64,000 nucleotides of DNA from CAMCTV01 sp964420985 (lineage in GTDB: Bacteria; Bacteroidota; Bacteroidia; Flavobacteriales_D; Sanyastnellaceae). Of this stretch, positions 9,083 to 18,274 are shown piece by piece. The position numbers and the translations under genes are program-made. The stretch covers positions 3,824 to 67,823 of the forward strand of contig CAYQUT010000013.1 of assembly GCA_964420985.1 (NCBI GenBank). The letters are read 5' to 3'. The notes under the pieces are model-generated. The model saw nothing but the letters and a program-made list of their open reading frames with translations, had not been told where the DNA came from and did not search any database. Positions within the stretch are counted from its first letter, which is position 1. Each line of letters starts with the position of its first letter.

Positions 9083-9667
9083 TCACTTCTTTCCTCGAAC
9101 CATTTCTGCTTTCATTTTTGATAGAAACTCAGGGGAAACGCCTATATAGGAGGCAATGTATTTTTGTGAGACATGATCGACCAAAGAAGGATACTTCAAA
9201 CAAAACTGTTTGTACCGCTCCAATGCTGTAGATCCCATCACATTTTGCAAACGCTGCTGATGCGCCACCAAAGCGTTTTCTGTGATGATTCGAAAATAGG
9301 TTTGCATTTGAGGGATGGCCTCAAATAAATGCATTTGGCCATCTCGAGAGAGCAATAGTGCCTCGGTATTTTCCATGGCCTCTACTTTCCAAATAGAAGG
9401 TTGCTGTTTGATAAAACTTGACAAATCCGTGATCCACCAATCCGCTGGCGCAAATTGTAGCGTCCATTCATGCCCCATTTCGTCCAACGCAAATACACGC
9501 ATTAATCCATGGGCAACAAAAGCGACATCTTTGGCCACTCCTCCTTCCGGATACAACAGCTCCTTTTTCTTAAAACTTCTAATTGAAAAAAAAGAACAAA
9601 GCTGTTCTGCGTCGGATTGACTCAAAGCCACATGACGCCTAATGGTTTGGATCAGCAGTTGATTCAT
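9083..9667 (-). CDS. Crp/Fnr family transcriptional regulator
   Basis: The product is 194 residues. The N-terminal cyclic-nucleotide-binding-like beta roll (about 20-115) has the family strands FFSIRSFKKKELLYPEGG and FVAHGLMRVFALDEMGHEWTLQF. The C-terminal helix-turn-helix includes QKYIASYIGVSPEFLSKMKAE. The cAMP phosphate-binding Arg/Ser motif is not recognisable, and there is no cysteine cluster for an Fe-S centre, so the ligand is unknown. The start codon overlaps the stop of the S4-domain gene by four bases (ATGA), so the two are translationally coupled. It may control the downstream pirin gene. Confidence 0.88.
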   Translation of the reverse strand: MNQLLIQTIRRHVALSQSDAEQLCSFFSIRSFKKKELLYPEGGVAKDVAFVAHGLMRVFALDEMGHEWTLQFAPADWWITDLSSFIKQQPSIWKVEAMENTEALLLSRDGQMHLFEAIPQMQTYFRIITENALVAHQQRLQNVMGSTALERYKQFCLKYPSLVDHVSQKYIASYIGVSPEFLSKMKAEMVRGKK

Positions 9668-10059
9668 GCATTCTCCTCCAAATCTTCTTCATCAAACCAA
9701 TCCATGAAACTGTCCATCTCACGGCGATCCTTTTTGGTAGGTCTTCCGGTCCCTCTCTCCCTGGTTAATTTCAATTGCTCTTGAAGCAAAAGCCATTTTC
9801 GTTTTTCTTCTTCAGTGGTTGTGTCTTGAATATAGGCACTGACCAACTTGGCTCCTTGACGGGCTTTGGGGAAAGCCAATACTTTGTAAGAAAATACAAC
9901 TGGACCTCTTTTGATTTGAATCTCTTCGCCAATCTTCAATTCTTTGGAAGGCTTTAATTCTTCATTTTTAGAAAGTACCTTGCCTAGCTTGACTTGCTCT
10001 GTAGCCAAGGATCTCGTTTTGAACAAACGAACACACCAAAGAAATTTATCAATCCGCAT
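9664..10059 (-). CDS. S4-domain RNA-binding protein (Hsp15-like)
   Basis: The product is 131 residues. An S4 RNA-binding fold fills the first 65: MRIDKFLWCVRLFKTRSLATEQVKLGKVLSKNE, then KIGEEIQIKRGPVVFSYKVL. A basic tail with RGTGRPTKKDRREMD follows, as in Hsp15/HslR proteins. Hsp15 binds stalled 50S subunits carrying nascent chains and helps recycle them. Its ATG shares a base with the stop of the TonB-receptor gene (TAATG), and its own stop overlaps the Crp/Fnr start, giving a tight three-gene unit of unclear common purpose. Confidence 0.85.
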   Translation of the reverse strand: MRIDKFLWCVRLFKTRSLATEQVKLGKVLSKNEELKPSKELKIGEEIQIKRGPVVFSYKVLAFPKARQGAKLVSAYIQDTTTEEEKRKWLLLQEQLKLTRERGTGRPTKKDRREMDSFMDWFDEEDLEENA

Positions 10060-12461
10060 TACAACTCAACAATGATTCCGATGGCAGGTTGGGTAAAGCC
10101 ATTGTTTTGCGGAATCACTTGAGGCAAATATCGGGAAGAATCGTTGGGATCCACAATGGGGGTACCATCAGGTGTTCTCTGCACATCCAAAGCTGGCTTC
10201 ACTTGGGTTACATAGCCATAAATGTTTTGGATGTCCAAGAAGGCGTTCAACGACCATTTTTCAAAGAACCATTTTTTGTCAATTCGAATATCCAGTTGGT
10301 GGTAGATGCTTATTCTCTTTGTGTTGACCAATTCCCAATTGGTTTGGGCAAATCCAAATTGATCCCAATAGAATCTTTGCATAGACGCGTCAACATTATC
10401 CGGTGTATATGGCAATCCTCCACTAAATGCAAAGCGACCTCCAATCTCCCAATTCTTTCCAAACTTTTTACCTCCTGTCAATGATATGATGTGCCTGCTG
10501 TCCCAACTGGACGGGGCAAACTGACCATTGGCATTGGTAAATTCACTCCTTACCCATGTATAGGCGAGAATGCCATAAGCGTTGTTGAATAATTTCTGTT
10601 GAAACAACAACTCAGCGCCGTAGGCGCGACCGAGCCCAGTGCTGGTAATGGGTTCATTTCCTACCACACCAAAATCCGCCCCTAAGTTGGCCAAACTAAC
10701 ACCCAAGTTTTGAGAAATCGGATAGTGGTCATAGCGCTTATAGAAACCTTCGATTGTAATCACAGAATTCCTTTTTTGCCAATCGTATTCGATCCCCGCA
10801 ACATACTGCTTGTTTTGAATGTAACGGATGTTTTTGTTGGTGTATTGTCCTTGGTTATCCATATAGGCCAAAGCAGTATATGCAGGCAACTGATAGTAAA
10901 TACCTGTGTTGGCGTTGAACGTCCATTGCGGCGCAAAACTGTAACGTAAGCTGAAACGAGGACTGAATTGCTCCAATGGGTTTTTCATGTTCTCCCCCCA
11001 ATTGTTCCCATCGATTCTTGTACCATATGACAACACCAACTTATTCTCCAACATCATTTTGCTCACCTGCGCAAAACCACCGTATTTCAATAGTCCTGCC
11101 TTGGTATTGTTGAGCAAATTCAATAGTGTATCCTGGGCCAATAAGTAAACCTGTGTAAAGCTATTGTTTCTGTATTCCGCCCATTCTCCGCTCAAACCGT
11201 AACTGACTTTCCAACCCTTATCTCCAAAAATCTTCCTTTCCACACGAAACTTATTTTCAGATTCATTGGAGCGGTAATCATACTTTTTTGGCAACGACTC
11301 GTCGTTGTTGTAATACTTATAATTGTCGTTTTGCAATTGGTTTCTGCTGAGCACCACCGTCCAATTACCGTTGTTCATGAGGTGCTCATACTTCAATCCT
11401 GTGGTATAACTCCATTGCTCAAAAACACCCAAATAATCCAATATGTATTTGTTCTCCAAATAATTTTCTGCGCTGGTATCTTTTGCAGCCTTAAGATTCA
11501 ATTCAAATTGATCAAAAGCACCCAGTGCAATGAAAGTCAATTTGTTCTTTTTATTCATGTCCCACTTCCATTTGGCATTGACGTCATTGTAAATGGGAAG
11601 AAAAGGCAAACCCAAAATACTGAACAAACCTTGTAAGTAACTTCTGCGCATCGATAGAACAAGCCCCGAATTCTTTCCTGTTGGTGTTTCCCATGTCACA
11701 CCCAAATCACTTGTGCCCAAAACAGCATTAACCGTTGGCTTATCTTTTCTGGCTTCTTTAAAATCAAATTCAAAGACGGAGCTCAACGCATTTCCCCGAA
11801 GAGCAGGAAAAGCCCCGGAATAAAATTGAACTTTGCTGATCAAATCCACATTGATTAAACCTACAGGTCCACCACTGGCTCCTTGTGTCGCAAAGTGGTT
11901 GATGTTGGGGGTCTCAATTCCATCGATGTAAAATCGATTTTCAGAAGACGCTCCACCTCGAATAATGATGTCATTTCGAAAAGAAGGAATAGCCGCCACC
12001 CCAGGAAGACTTCGTATGGCGCGAGAAATATCGCGGTTGCCGCCTGGATTTCTTTTGATTTCATTGGCTCCAATACTCCGAACAGAAATGGGCGATTCGT
12101 CACGATTGGTGATATTGGAACCTACAATCTCTAGCGTTTTTCCTTCCTTCACTTCTGGGATAAGACTGATATTGAGATAAGCTGCTCTTGCGTTGGTAAC
12201 TTCTACTTCGAACTGAATGAACTTAGAGTAACCCAAAAAAGTACATTCCACATTGTAAAGGCCTGGCTTTAAATTGGTGATTTCGTAATACCCAGAATCA
12301 TTGGATAAAGCGCCAAAGGCGGTTCCTTGAACGGCAACGGGTGCAAAGACTACAGGCTCTCCAGAAACTTGATCGTTGACACGACCATAGATTTTTCCTG
12401 ATTGAGACCATCCAAGATGGAAAGAAAAAATAAAAAAGGTGAATAGGATATAATTTCGCAT
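10059..12461 (-). CDS. TonB-dependent outer-membrane receptor with carboxypeptidase-like regulatory domain
   Basis: The product is about 800 residues. The start at about 12461 yields a signal peptide (MRNYILFTFFIFSFHLGWSQ); an upstream ATG at 12485 is possible. A CarboxypepD_reg-like domain follows (GKIYGRVNDQVSGEPVVFAPV, GYYEITNLKPGLYNVECTFLGY). Next come the plug (ISVRSIGANEIKRNPGGNRDISRAIRSLPGVA, RGGASSENRFYIDGIETPN) and a beta barrel ending in a C-terminal hydrophobic strand. It imports an unidentified substrate using TonB energy. It is not paired with a SusD-like lipoprotein, so it is not a typical polysaccharide locus. Confidence 0.88.
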   Translation of the reverse strand: MRNYILFTFFIFSFHLGWSQSGKIYGRVNDQVSGEPVVFAPVAVQGTAFGALSNDSGYYEITNLKPGLYNVECTFLGYSKFIQFEVEVTNARAAYLNISLIPEVKEGKTLEIVGSNITNRDESPISVRSIGANEIKRNPGGNRDISRAIRSLPGVAAIPSFRNDIIIRGGASSENRFYIDGIETPNINHFATQGASGGPVGLINVDLISKVQFYSGAFPALRGNALSSVFEFDFKEARKDKPTVNAVLGTSDLGVTWETPTGKNSGLVLSMRRSYLQGLFSILGLPFLPIYNDVNAKWKWDMNKKNKLTFIALGAFDQFELNLKAAKDTSAENYLENKYILDYLGVFEQWSYTTGLKYEHLMNNGNWTVVLSRNQLQNDNYKYYNNDESLPKKYDYRSNESENKFRVERKIFGDKGWKVSYGLSGEWAEYRNNSFTQVYLLAQDTLLNLLNNTKAGLLKYGGFAQVSKMMLENKLVLSYGTRIDGNNWGENMKNPLEQFSPRFSLRYSFAPQWTFNANTGIYYQLPAYTALAYMDNQGQYTNKNIRYIQNKQYVAGIEYDWQKRNSVITIEGFYKRYDHYPISQNLGVSLANLGADFGVVGNEPITSTGLGRAYGAELLFQQKLFNNAYGILAYTWVRSEFTNANGQFAPSSWDSRHIISLTGGKKFGKNWEIGGRFAFSGGLPYTPDNVDASMQRFYWDQFGFAQTNWELVNTKRISIYHQLDIRIDKKWFFEKWSLNAFLDIQNIYGYVTQVKPALDVQRTPDGTPIVDPNDSSRYLPQVIPQNNGFTQPAIGIIVEL

Positions 12462-12536
12462 AAACAGAGAACAAAAAAACACCATTTTTGTTCAGCAACA
12501 CAGCACAAAAAACGCCCTTCTCAAAGGTTACCTTGC

Positions 12537-12544
12537 TATCTTTG
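12537..12544 (+). promoter_or_regulatory. -7 box of the ccm operon
   Basis: TATCTTTG, a perfect TAnnTTTG box, ends four bases before the ccmB ATG. A transcript starting in the usual place would begin at or next to the start codon. No TTG was found at the expected -33 distance. Confidence 0.55.
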
Positions 12545-12548
12545 AGCC

Positions 12549-13211
12549 ATGCAAAAGCACATTGCCTTATTCCTATGGATGTTGAAACTGGATCTAAAAA
12601 GTCAGAATACCATCACGGGTGTATTGGTTTTTGGGCTGAGCTCCATTTATACAGCATACTTGTTAAACGGAGAAGTGCAGGATGGAACATTCCTTCTCAG
12701 TTATTGGTGCATCGCTGCGCTGTTTGCGGGAGTTCACAGCATTCAAAAGGATCAATTTAACAGCCACAATGGGAGCGGTTCTTTGTATTATCAACTGGCT
12801 TCACCCCGTCAGTTTGCCACTGTTAAGTCGATCTACAATGGACTATTTCTTTCACTGCTATTCGTATTTCAGTGGTTGATGCTGCTTTTCTTTTTTGGAA
12901 ATGATTGGACAACCATTGAAAATACCGCAACATTGGTTTTAGCAATTTTGCTGATTGGTATGGCCATGGGCATCTCTTTAAGTTTCGTCAATGGAATAGC
13001 CCAAAAGACCAATCAACCTGGTGGAATAACGGCCATATTGAGTTTTGCCGTTTTGATTCCTGTGCTATACGCCGCTGTTGCCTTAATGAAAAAGGAGGGA
13101 TTGGCAGATCAAGGTCAACAAGCGCAATGGGGTTGGTTGCTTATTGTCATCATGAATATCTTGCCATTTGGATTGTCAAACCTATTGTATCCTTACCTTT
13201 GGAAAGATTAA
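12549..13211 (+). CDS. ccmB: Heme exporter protein CcmB
   Basis: The product is 220 residues with six predicted membrane helices. The CcmB pattern is seen in LKLDLKSQNTITGVLVFGLSSIYTAY at the N-terminus and in FAGVHSIQKDQFNSHNGSGSLYYQLASPRQFATVKSIYNGL. CcmB is the membrane subunit of the CcmAB ATPase that works with CcmC to free holo-CcmE. It is the first gene of the operon. The ATPase gene ccmA is not in this window, so it must lie elsewhere. ccmC follows after four bases. Confidence 0.92.
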   Translation: MQKHIALFLWMLKLDLKSQNTITGVLVFGLSSIYTAYLLNGEVQDGTFLLSYWCIAALFAGVHSIQKDQFNSHNGSGSLYYQLASPRQFATVKSIYNGLFLSLLFVFQWLMLLFFFGNDWTTIENTATLVLAILLIGMAMGISLSFVNGIAQKTNQPGGITAILSFAVLIPVLYAAVALMKKEGLADQGQQAQWGWLLIVIMNILPFGLSNLLYPYLWKD

Positions 13212-13215
13212 TGAG

Positions 13216-14244
13216 ATGATGAAAAATTGGTGGAAATTTCTTGCGGTTATTTTATTGACTTACGTAACCATTTTTAGCTTAATTACCCCGCTGGTACCCG
13301 GTGGATTATCCGTTGATATCAATGAAATCAAAAGCGGCGAAAACAAAATCAATTTCACCGGCTACAACACCCATTTTAAAAGCAACCAAAATGCATTGCG
13401 CTGTTTTGCTTCCATTGGGCAGCAATGGATTGAAGGTGCCGTAATTTCTGTTTCATCGGAAGACAAATTTGATTTTCTCGTTGTTATTCCGGATACATTA
13501 CCTTCCACACAAGTGGCCTTCTACGCCTACACCCCAGATGATGGGGCCGTATATGTTTCCAGCGCTGTAGGTTTTTCAAATATTGTCATTGACAACAACA
13601 AAAAACTCCCCGAGTTAAAAACTAAAATCAATCATGAAGAACATAAAAAATGGGGGTTCCCTTTTCAACCCATTTTGTTTGAGACCATTCGCAATTTAAT
13701 GTTTCATGTTCCTATGTGGTTTACGATGTTTTTCTTGATGGGCATTTCTTTGGTGGCCAGCTTTAAAGTGCTCAGTGGAAAATGGGAGCAGGACATTATT
13801 GCTGTTTCATCAGCCAAAGTGGGCGTTGTATTTTGCATATTGGGATTAATTACAGGGTCGATTTGGGCTCGGTTTACCTGGCTAACTTGGTGGACCAAAG
13901 ACCCGCAGCTGAACGGAGCCATGATTGTTTTCATTGTTTACGCCGCATATCTATTGCTCAGAAATTCAATTGAAGACGAAAACAAACGCGCACGTCTATC
14001 CGCAGTTTTCAATGTTTTTGCTTTCATCCTCATGATTCTTCTTTTGATGGTGATGCCAAGAATGGTGGATACCAGTTTACACCCTGGAAAGAGTGGTAAT
14101 CCAGCTTTCAGTAAGTATGATTTAGATTCCAGTTTGCGTGCAGTCTTCTATCCTGCTGTTGTCGGTTGGGGGATGTTGGGATACTGGATTTACACAATAC
14201 AAAAAAAATTAGAAACTCTCAAACAGGCTGCGCATGTTGAATAG
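13216..14244 (+). CDS. ccmC: Heme exporter protein CcmC
   Basis: The product is about 342 residues from the tandem ATG at 13216/13219. A longer frame from 13168 would run inside ccmB and is rejected. It is longer than proteobacterial CcmC because of a non-membrane segment at about 30-150 after the first helix. The heme-handling periplasmic WWD-type loop is FTWLTWWTKDPQLNGAM, followed by helices. CcmC loads heme onto CcmE. The extra N-terminal domain (EIKSGENKINFTGYNTHF) is beta-rich and seems common in the phylum. It overlaps ccmD by 11 bases. Confidence 0.9.
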   Translation: MMKNWWKFLAVILLTYVTIFSLITPLVPGGLSVDINEIKSGENKINFTGYNTHFKSNQNALRCFASIGQQWIEGAVISVSSEDKFDFLVVIPDTLPSTQVAFYAYTPDDGAVYVSSAVGFSNIVIDNNKKLPELKTKINHEEHKKWGFPFQPILFETIRNLMFHVPMWFTMFFLMGISLVASFKVLSGKWEQDIIAVSSAKVGVVFCILGLITGSIWARFTWLTWWTKDPQLNGAMIVFIVYAAYLLLRNSIEDENKRARLSAVFNVFAFILMILLLMVMPRMVDTSLHPGKSGNPAFSKYDLDSSLRAVFYPAVVGWGMLGYWIYTIQKKLETLKQAAHVE

Positions 14245-14428
14245 AATATTTTTCACCTTGGCTTTTATTGCCTCGGCTCAATTGGCATTTTCACAATCGG
14301 TTTTGGAAGAAACATTTTTTCAATCGGGAAAAATCAATGTGGTCATCGCTGTGATATTGGTCATTTTGATTGGATTGTTCTTTTACCTTTTTCGTTTGAA
14401 TAAAAAGATTGACCAATTGAAAAAATAA
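14234..14428 (+). CDS. ccmD: CcmD family protein
   Basis: The product is 64 residues. A signal-like N-terminus (MLNRIFFTLAFIASAQLAFSQ) is followed by one membrane helix (VVIAVILVILIGLFFYLFRL) and a charged tail (NKKIDQLKK). This is the small Bacteroidota form of CcmD, which stabilises the CcmABC-CcmE complex. The assignment rests on size, topology and position between ccmC and ccmE. Its start lies inside the ccmC reading frame. Confidence 0.82.
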   Translation: MLNRIFFTLAFIASAQLAFSQSVLEETFFQSGKINVVIAVILVILIGLFFYLFRLNKKIDQLKK

Positions 14429-14431
14429 GCC

Positions 14432-14827
14432 ATGAAGAAAACAGAAATCATATTGGCGGTCATCATCGCATTGGTAGCAGGCATTATCATCATGACCTTC
14501 AACGCGAGCAATGAATCGGTCACTTTTGCAGAAGCAAAAAACCAGCCTGACAAAAAAGTAAAAATTGTTGGGATGTTAGACAAAACCGAGATGGTTGAAT
14601 ACAACCCTTCTAAAAATCCCAATCGCACAGTCTTCTATGTCATTGATAAAAGTGGCAATAAAAATGCAGTCGAATTGATTCAAAAAGATGGTAAACCAAT
14701 GGGTTTAGAACAAAGTGAATCGCTCACCATTGAAGGGAAGATGGGATCAGATCAAGTTTTTCATGCAGACTACATGCTCATGAAATGTCCCAGTAAATAC
14801 AACGAACAACAACACTCTTTAAAATAA
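14432..14827 (+). CDS. ccmE: Cytochrome c maturation protein CcmE, CxxxY variant
   Basis: The product is 131 residues, with an N-terminal membrane anchor (about 6-22) followed by an OB-fold barrel. The heme-chaperone site normally reads HxxxY; here the aligned stretch LMKCPSKY has Cys119 and Tyr123, giving CxxxY. Such CcmE proteins, described from some archaea and Desulfovibrio, bind heme through the Cys and occur in Ccm systems lacking CcmH and CcmG (System I*). No ccmG or ccmH lies in this operon, which fits. Spacing to its neighbours is 3-4 bases. Confidence 0.9.
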   Translation: MKKTEIILAVIIALVAGIIIMTFNASNESVTFAEAKNQPDKKVKIVGMLDKTEMVEYNPSKNPNRTVFYVIDKSGNKNAVELIQKDGKPMGLEQSESLTIEGKMGSDQVFHADYMLMKCPSKYNEQQHSLK

Positions 14828-14831
14828 TAAA

Positions 14832-17678
14832 ATGGAAAACGTTCAATATTTAAATGAACACCTTTGGCCCGGAATGTTGGGCCATTTTTTTGTGGCGTTG
14901 GCCTTTGCTTCCGCTTTTGTCAGTGCTCTTTCTTATTATTTTTTCGAAAAAGAAAACACCACCACTTGGAAAACTATCGCGCGCTATGGATTTTATATCC
15001 ACAGTCTTGCCGTAGTGGGTATCATCACCATGATGCTCAGCATTTTGTTTGGTCATTATTACGAATACAAGTATGCATTTGACCATTTGAACAATGGCAT
15101 GCCTTGGAAGTACATGTTGGCTTGTCTTTGGGAGGGACAAGAAGGCAGCTTTATCCTTTGGATTTTCTGGCATGTCGCACTGGGATTGTTGTTGATGCGC
15201 ACCGCAAAAGAATGGGAAGCACGCACCATGACCATCGTAGCAGGTGTCCAGGTATTCTTGTCCTCCATGCTGTTGGGGGTGTACTTTGGAGACTTTCAAT
15301 TTGGTAGTGATCCATTTATTTTGCTACGGGATGTTGTATCCAATGCCAACCTTCCATGGACAAAAAACCCAGACTATCTATCACTTCCCACCTTTCAAGA
15401 TGGAAAAGGATTAAATCCACTATTACAAAACTATTGGATGACCATCCATCCCCCTACCCTATTTCTGGGATTTGCCTCAACGCTCATTCCATTTGCATTT
15501 GCCATTGCTGGATTATGGAAACGAGATTTAAAAGGCTGGATGAAACCCGCCATTCCATGGGCCTTTTTTGGTGTTATGATTCTTGGTACGGGAATATTAA
15601 TGGGCGGAGCTTGGGCTTATGAGGCGCTTGGATTTGGCGGTTTCTGGGCTTGGGATCCTGTAGAAAACGCCTCACTAGTTCCTTGGTTAACTTTGGTAGG
15701 CGGAGCGCATTTGCTTTTGATCAATCGCAGAAAACCCATCAGTGCTTTCACCACTTTACTTCTCATTCTATCCAGTTTCATCTTGGTTTTGTATTCTACA
15801 TTCTTAACAAGGAGCGGTGTATTGGGAGACAGCAGCGTTCACAGCTTTGTGGACAGTGGTATTTTAGCACAACTGCTTGTTTACCTTTTATTCTACGTTG
15901 CACTAAGTACATGGATGATGATGCCACACAATGCATTTCGTGTTGGTTATCTTGGAATCTGTGCTATCCTTCTCATTGTGGGATTGGGAAATTTATTGAC
16001 CCTTCCTGAAATCAATGACAAAGACTTACTCCCTGGCGAAGGGACTTGGATACCAACTCTCTGTCTTATCTTCATTGGTGTTTCCGCCTTGTATCTTTGG
16101 ATCGCTTATCGTCGATATTACAGGGCGCCAGAAGATGAAGAGGCGCTCTCCAGCCGAGAGTTCTGGATGTACATTGGTTCCGTCGTTTTGATTTTGATGT
16201 CCATCCATGTTACTGTTGTAACTTCCATCAACGTGGGCAATATTTTCTTGGTGCCATTTGAATCCTTCTTCAAATGGATGCATGAATCTGCCGGTTGGGA
16301 ATTTGCCAAGCAACTATCCGATCACCAGTTCACCGCCCCTTCTGACACTGAGCGATTTGAAGTGTATCACAAGGTACAAGTACCCCTGTCTATTCTGTTG
16401 TTCAGCATTATTGCTATTGGACAATTTTTGGCCTACAAAACAACTTCGTTTAAAAAATTCTTGCAACAAATTTCACCCAGCTTAATCGCCGCACTTGTTG
16501 TCACCTTGCTCCTTTATTTCTTCACCAGTTTCCATGATGAGCAATTGCCCATTATGCTTTTGGTTTTTACTACCCTATTTGCATTGATTTCCAATGCGCA
16601 TTATTGGTCAAAAGTTTGGAAAGGTGGATTCAAGTCCATCGGAGCCAGCATTGCCCACATTGGATTCGCAATGCTCATATTGGGCGCCGTGGTTTCTACC
16701 TCCAGAAATTTCTTTATCTCTGAAAACCGTGTAGGGAATGTAGCCGAATTGGACAAGGAGTTTAACAACATGGAAGATCTGATGATTCTGCAAGGAGACA
16801 CCATGCCCATGGGAGATTACTTCATTGTGTACAAAGAGAAATACAAGGATGGGGACCACTTAAAAGTAAAAGTTGACTTCTACAACAAAGAGAAGATTAG
16901 CTACATTGAAGGGGATTACCGGTCCATGCAAGGCATGGTATTCCGATGTATGGAAACACACGATGCATCGGACAATTTCTTGCATGACTGGAGTGAGGAT
17001 TCTTTGTGGAGTGTTGTTCCATCACCTAGGTTTGACGTTCAACAAAAAGCCAAGTTGTGGCAACCTGGGAAGGTAGGTGCTTTTGCTTTTACATTAGAAC
17101 CTAGTGTGTTACAGTCCCCAAAGGGCAATTCACGCGAGCCCAGCATTCAACACCGCATAGACAATGATTTGTACACCTACATCAAATACATTGCGATGGA
17201 GGATCCGAAAACTGATGAGAATGGATATCTTGAGCCTATTAAAGGAGAAGTAGCTGAAGGGCAAAACGTACGTTTAACAGAAACCATCGATTTCAAAATA
17301 GACAGCATTGTCGATGCAGGGCCTATGCCCGAATCACTCCCACAAGACATCGTAGCCAAAAGGGTTTTTGTCACGTTAAAAGAAAATGTGAAAGAAGAGA
17401 AGATTATTTTGGTCATGGCTTCCAAAAATGGAATGGGTCAAATTTTCCCCAGTGAATCCAAAACATTTGGCCTTCTATTGGGATTGGTTGAAAAGGATGG
17501 TAAGCTGGAATTGCAGGCGCAACAGCACAAGAGTCACAAGAAGGATTTACTCATTTTAAGCGCCGAGATTTTTCCTTGGATCAATCTATTGTGGCTAGGC
17601 TGCTTCATTATGGTCATTGGAACTACCATTGCCATTTACAACCGCATCAAAGAAAGGCAACGAAAAAGTGAAAACTGA
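14832..17678 (+). CDS. ccmF: Cytochrome c heme lyase CcmF
   Basis: The product is 948 residues with many membrane helices. The WWD heme-binding domain is at about 268-281 (FGGFWAWDPVENAS), with TIHPPTLF just before (His206) and further helices after. A large hydrophilic periplasmic part spans about 640-910 and one helix lies at the end. It is longer than proteobacterial CcmF (about 650) because of that C-terminal domain. CcmF takes heme from CcmE and joins it to CxxCH of the apocytochrome. With no CcmH here it may do so alone. It shares one base with the next gene. Confidence 0.92.
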   Translation: MENVQYLNEHLWPGMLGHFFVALAFASAFVSALSYYFFEKENTTTWKTIARYGFYIHSLAVVGIITMMLSILFGHYYEYKYAFDHLNNGMPWKYMLACLWEGQEGSFILWIFWHVALGLLLMRTAKEWEARTMTIVAGVQVFLSSMLLGVYFGDFQFGSDPFILLRDVVSNANLPWTKNPDYLSLPTFQDGKGLNPLLQNYWMTIHPPTLFLGFASTLIPFAFAIAGLWKRDLKGWMKPAIPWAFFGVMILGTGILMGGAWAYEALGFGGFWAWDPVENASLVPWLTLVGGAHLLLINRRKPISAFTTLLLILSSFILVLYSTFLTRSGVLGDSSVHSFVDSGILAQLLVYLLFYVALSTWMMMPHNAFRVGYLGICAILLIVGLGNLLTLPEINDKDLLPGEGTWIPTLCLIFIGVSALYLWIAYRRYYRAPEDEEALSSREFWMYIGSVVLILMSIHVTVVTSINVGNIFLVPFESFFKWMHESAGWEFAKQLSDHQFTAPSDTERFEVYHKVQVPLSILLFSIIAIGQFLAYKTTSFKKFLQQISPSLIAALVVTLLLYFFTSFHDEQLPIMLLVFTTLFALISNAHYWSKVWKGGFKSIGASIAHIGFAMLILGAVVSTSRNFFISENRVGNVAELDKEFNNMEDLMILQGDTMPMGDYFIVYKEKYKDGDHLKVKVDFYNKEKISYIEGDYRSMQGMVFRCMETHDASDNFLHDWSEDSLWSVVPSPRFDVQQKAKLWQPGKVGAFAFTLEPSVLQSPKGNSREPSIQHRIDNDLYTYIKYIAMEDPKTDENGYLEPIKGEVAEGQNVRLTETIDFKIDSIVDAGPMPESLPQDIVAKRVFVTLKENVKEEKIILVMASKNGMGQIFPSESKTFGLLLGLVEKDGKLELQAQQHKSHKKDLLILSAEIFPWINLLWLGCFIMVIGTTIAIYNRIKERQRKSEN

Positions 17679-18274
17679 TGAAAATGAGAACATTCCTCTT
17701 AATCGCTGCGATTTGCATTTTATCGCAAAATCTCATCGGGCAAGAATCTAACCATCATGCCCTTTCAGGTGGAATCACTGCTGAATATGGAATGACAAAT
17801 CACTCGGGTTATGGATCCATTGGATTAGAAGCTTGGATCCCTGTAAGGAAAAAATTCACGCTGAATTACAGTATTCGAATGGGTATTCCTGGCAATGGTA
17901 TTTATGTCAGAGGCAGCGCAGGGTTAATGCTCGGCGGTGCATTGATGGGAGCTGCGGGAGAAGAGGGGGGATTAACGGCTGCAATTGGCGCAATTACAAT
18001 GTTGATTCCCGAAGGTGTTGGCGTTTATGTAGGAAACGACAAAAGGAAATTACACATTGGGATTAATCCATTGGCGGCAGAATATCGACACAGAAAGAAT
18101 CCATATGACGAGTGGTCGCAGATGAGTGGTAACATTACCATCCGCGGACAGTTACCATTCAATAAATGGGGAATTGATTTCATTAGTCCCTACGTTGCCT
18201 CTTATTACAACTACGATGCTAAAGACCCCATTGGATTCAGATTGGGATTAACAGCTGGATTTTCCTCTAAATAG
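17678..18274 (+). CDS. Small exported protein of unknown function in the ccm operon
   Basis: The product is 198 residues with a signal peptide (MKMRTFLLIAAICILSQNLIGQ); ATGs at 17678 and 17684 are both possible. The rest alternates short beta strands with glycine-rich turns (YGSIGLEAWIPV, GNGIYVRGSAGLMLGG, FRLGLTAGFSSK), like a small outer-membrane barrel. A glycine/alanine-rich stretch at about 85-112 could be one helix. I do not recognise a family. Its ATG overlaps the ccmF stop, so it is translated from the ccm mRNA. It ends one base from the convergent oxyR. Confidence 0.7.
   Translation: MKMRTFLLIAAICILSQNLIGQESNHHALSGGITAEYGMTNHSGYGSIGLEAWIPVRKKFTLNYSIRMGIPGNGIYVRGSAGLMLGGALMGAAGEEGGLTAAIGAITMLIPEGVGVYVGNDKRKLHIGINPLAAEYRHRKNPYDEWSQMSGNITIRGQLPFNKWGIDFISPYVASYYNYDAKDPIGFRLGLTAGFSSK

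Noticed and set aside
7555..9667. Genomic island signature around pirin/YceI/Crp
   Set aside because: Codon style and operon packing match the neighbours and no tRNA or integrase border is present.
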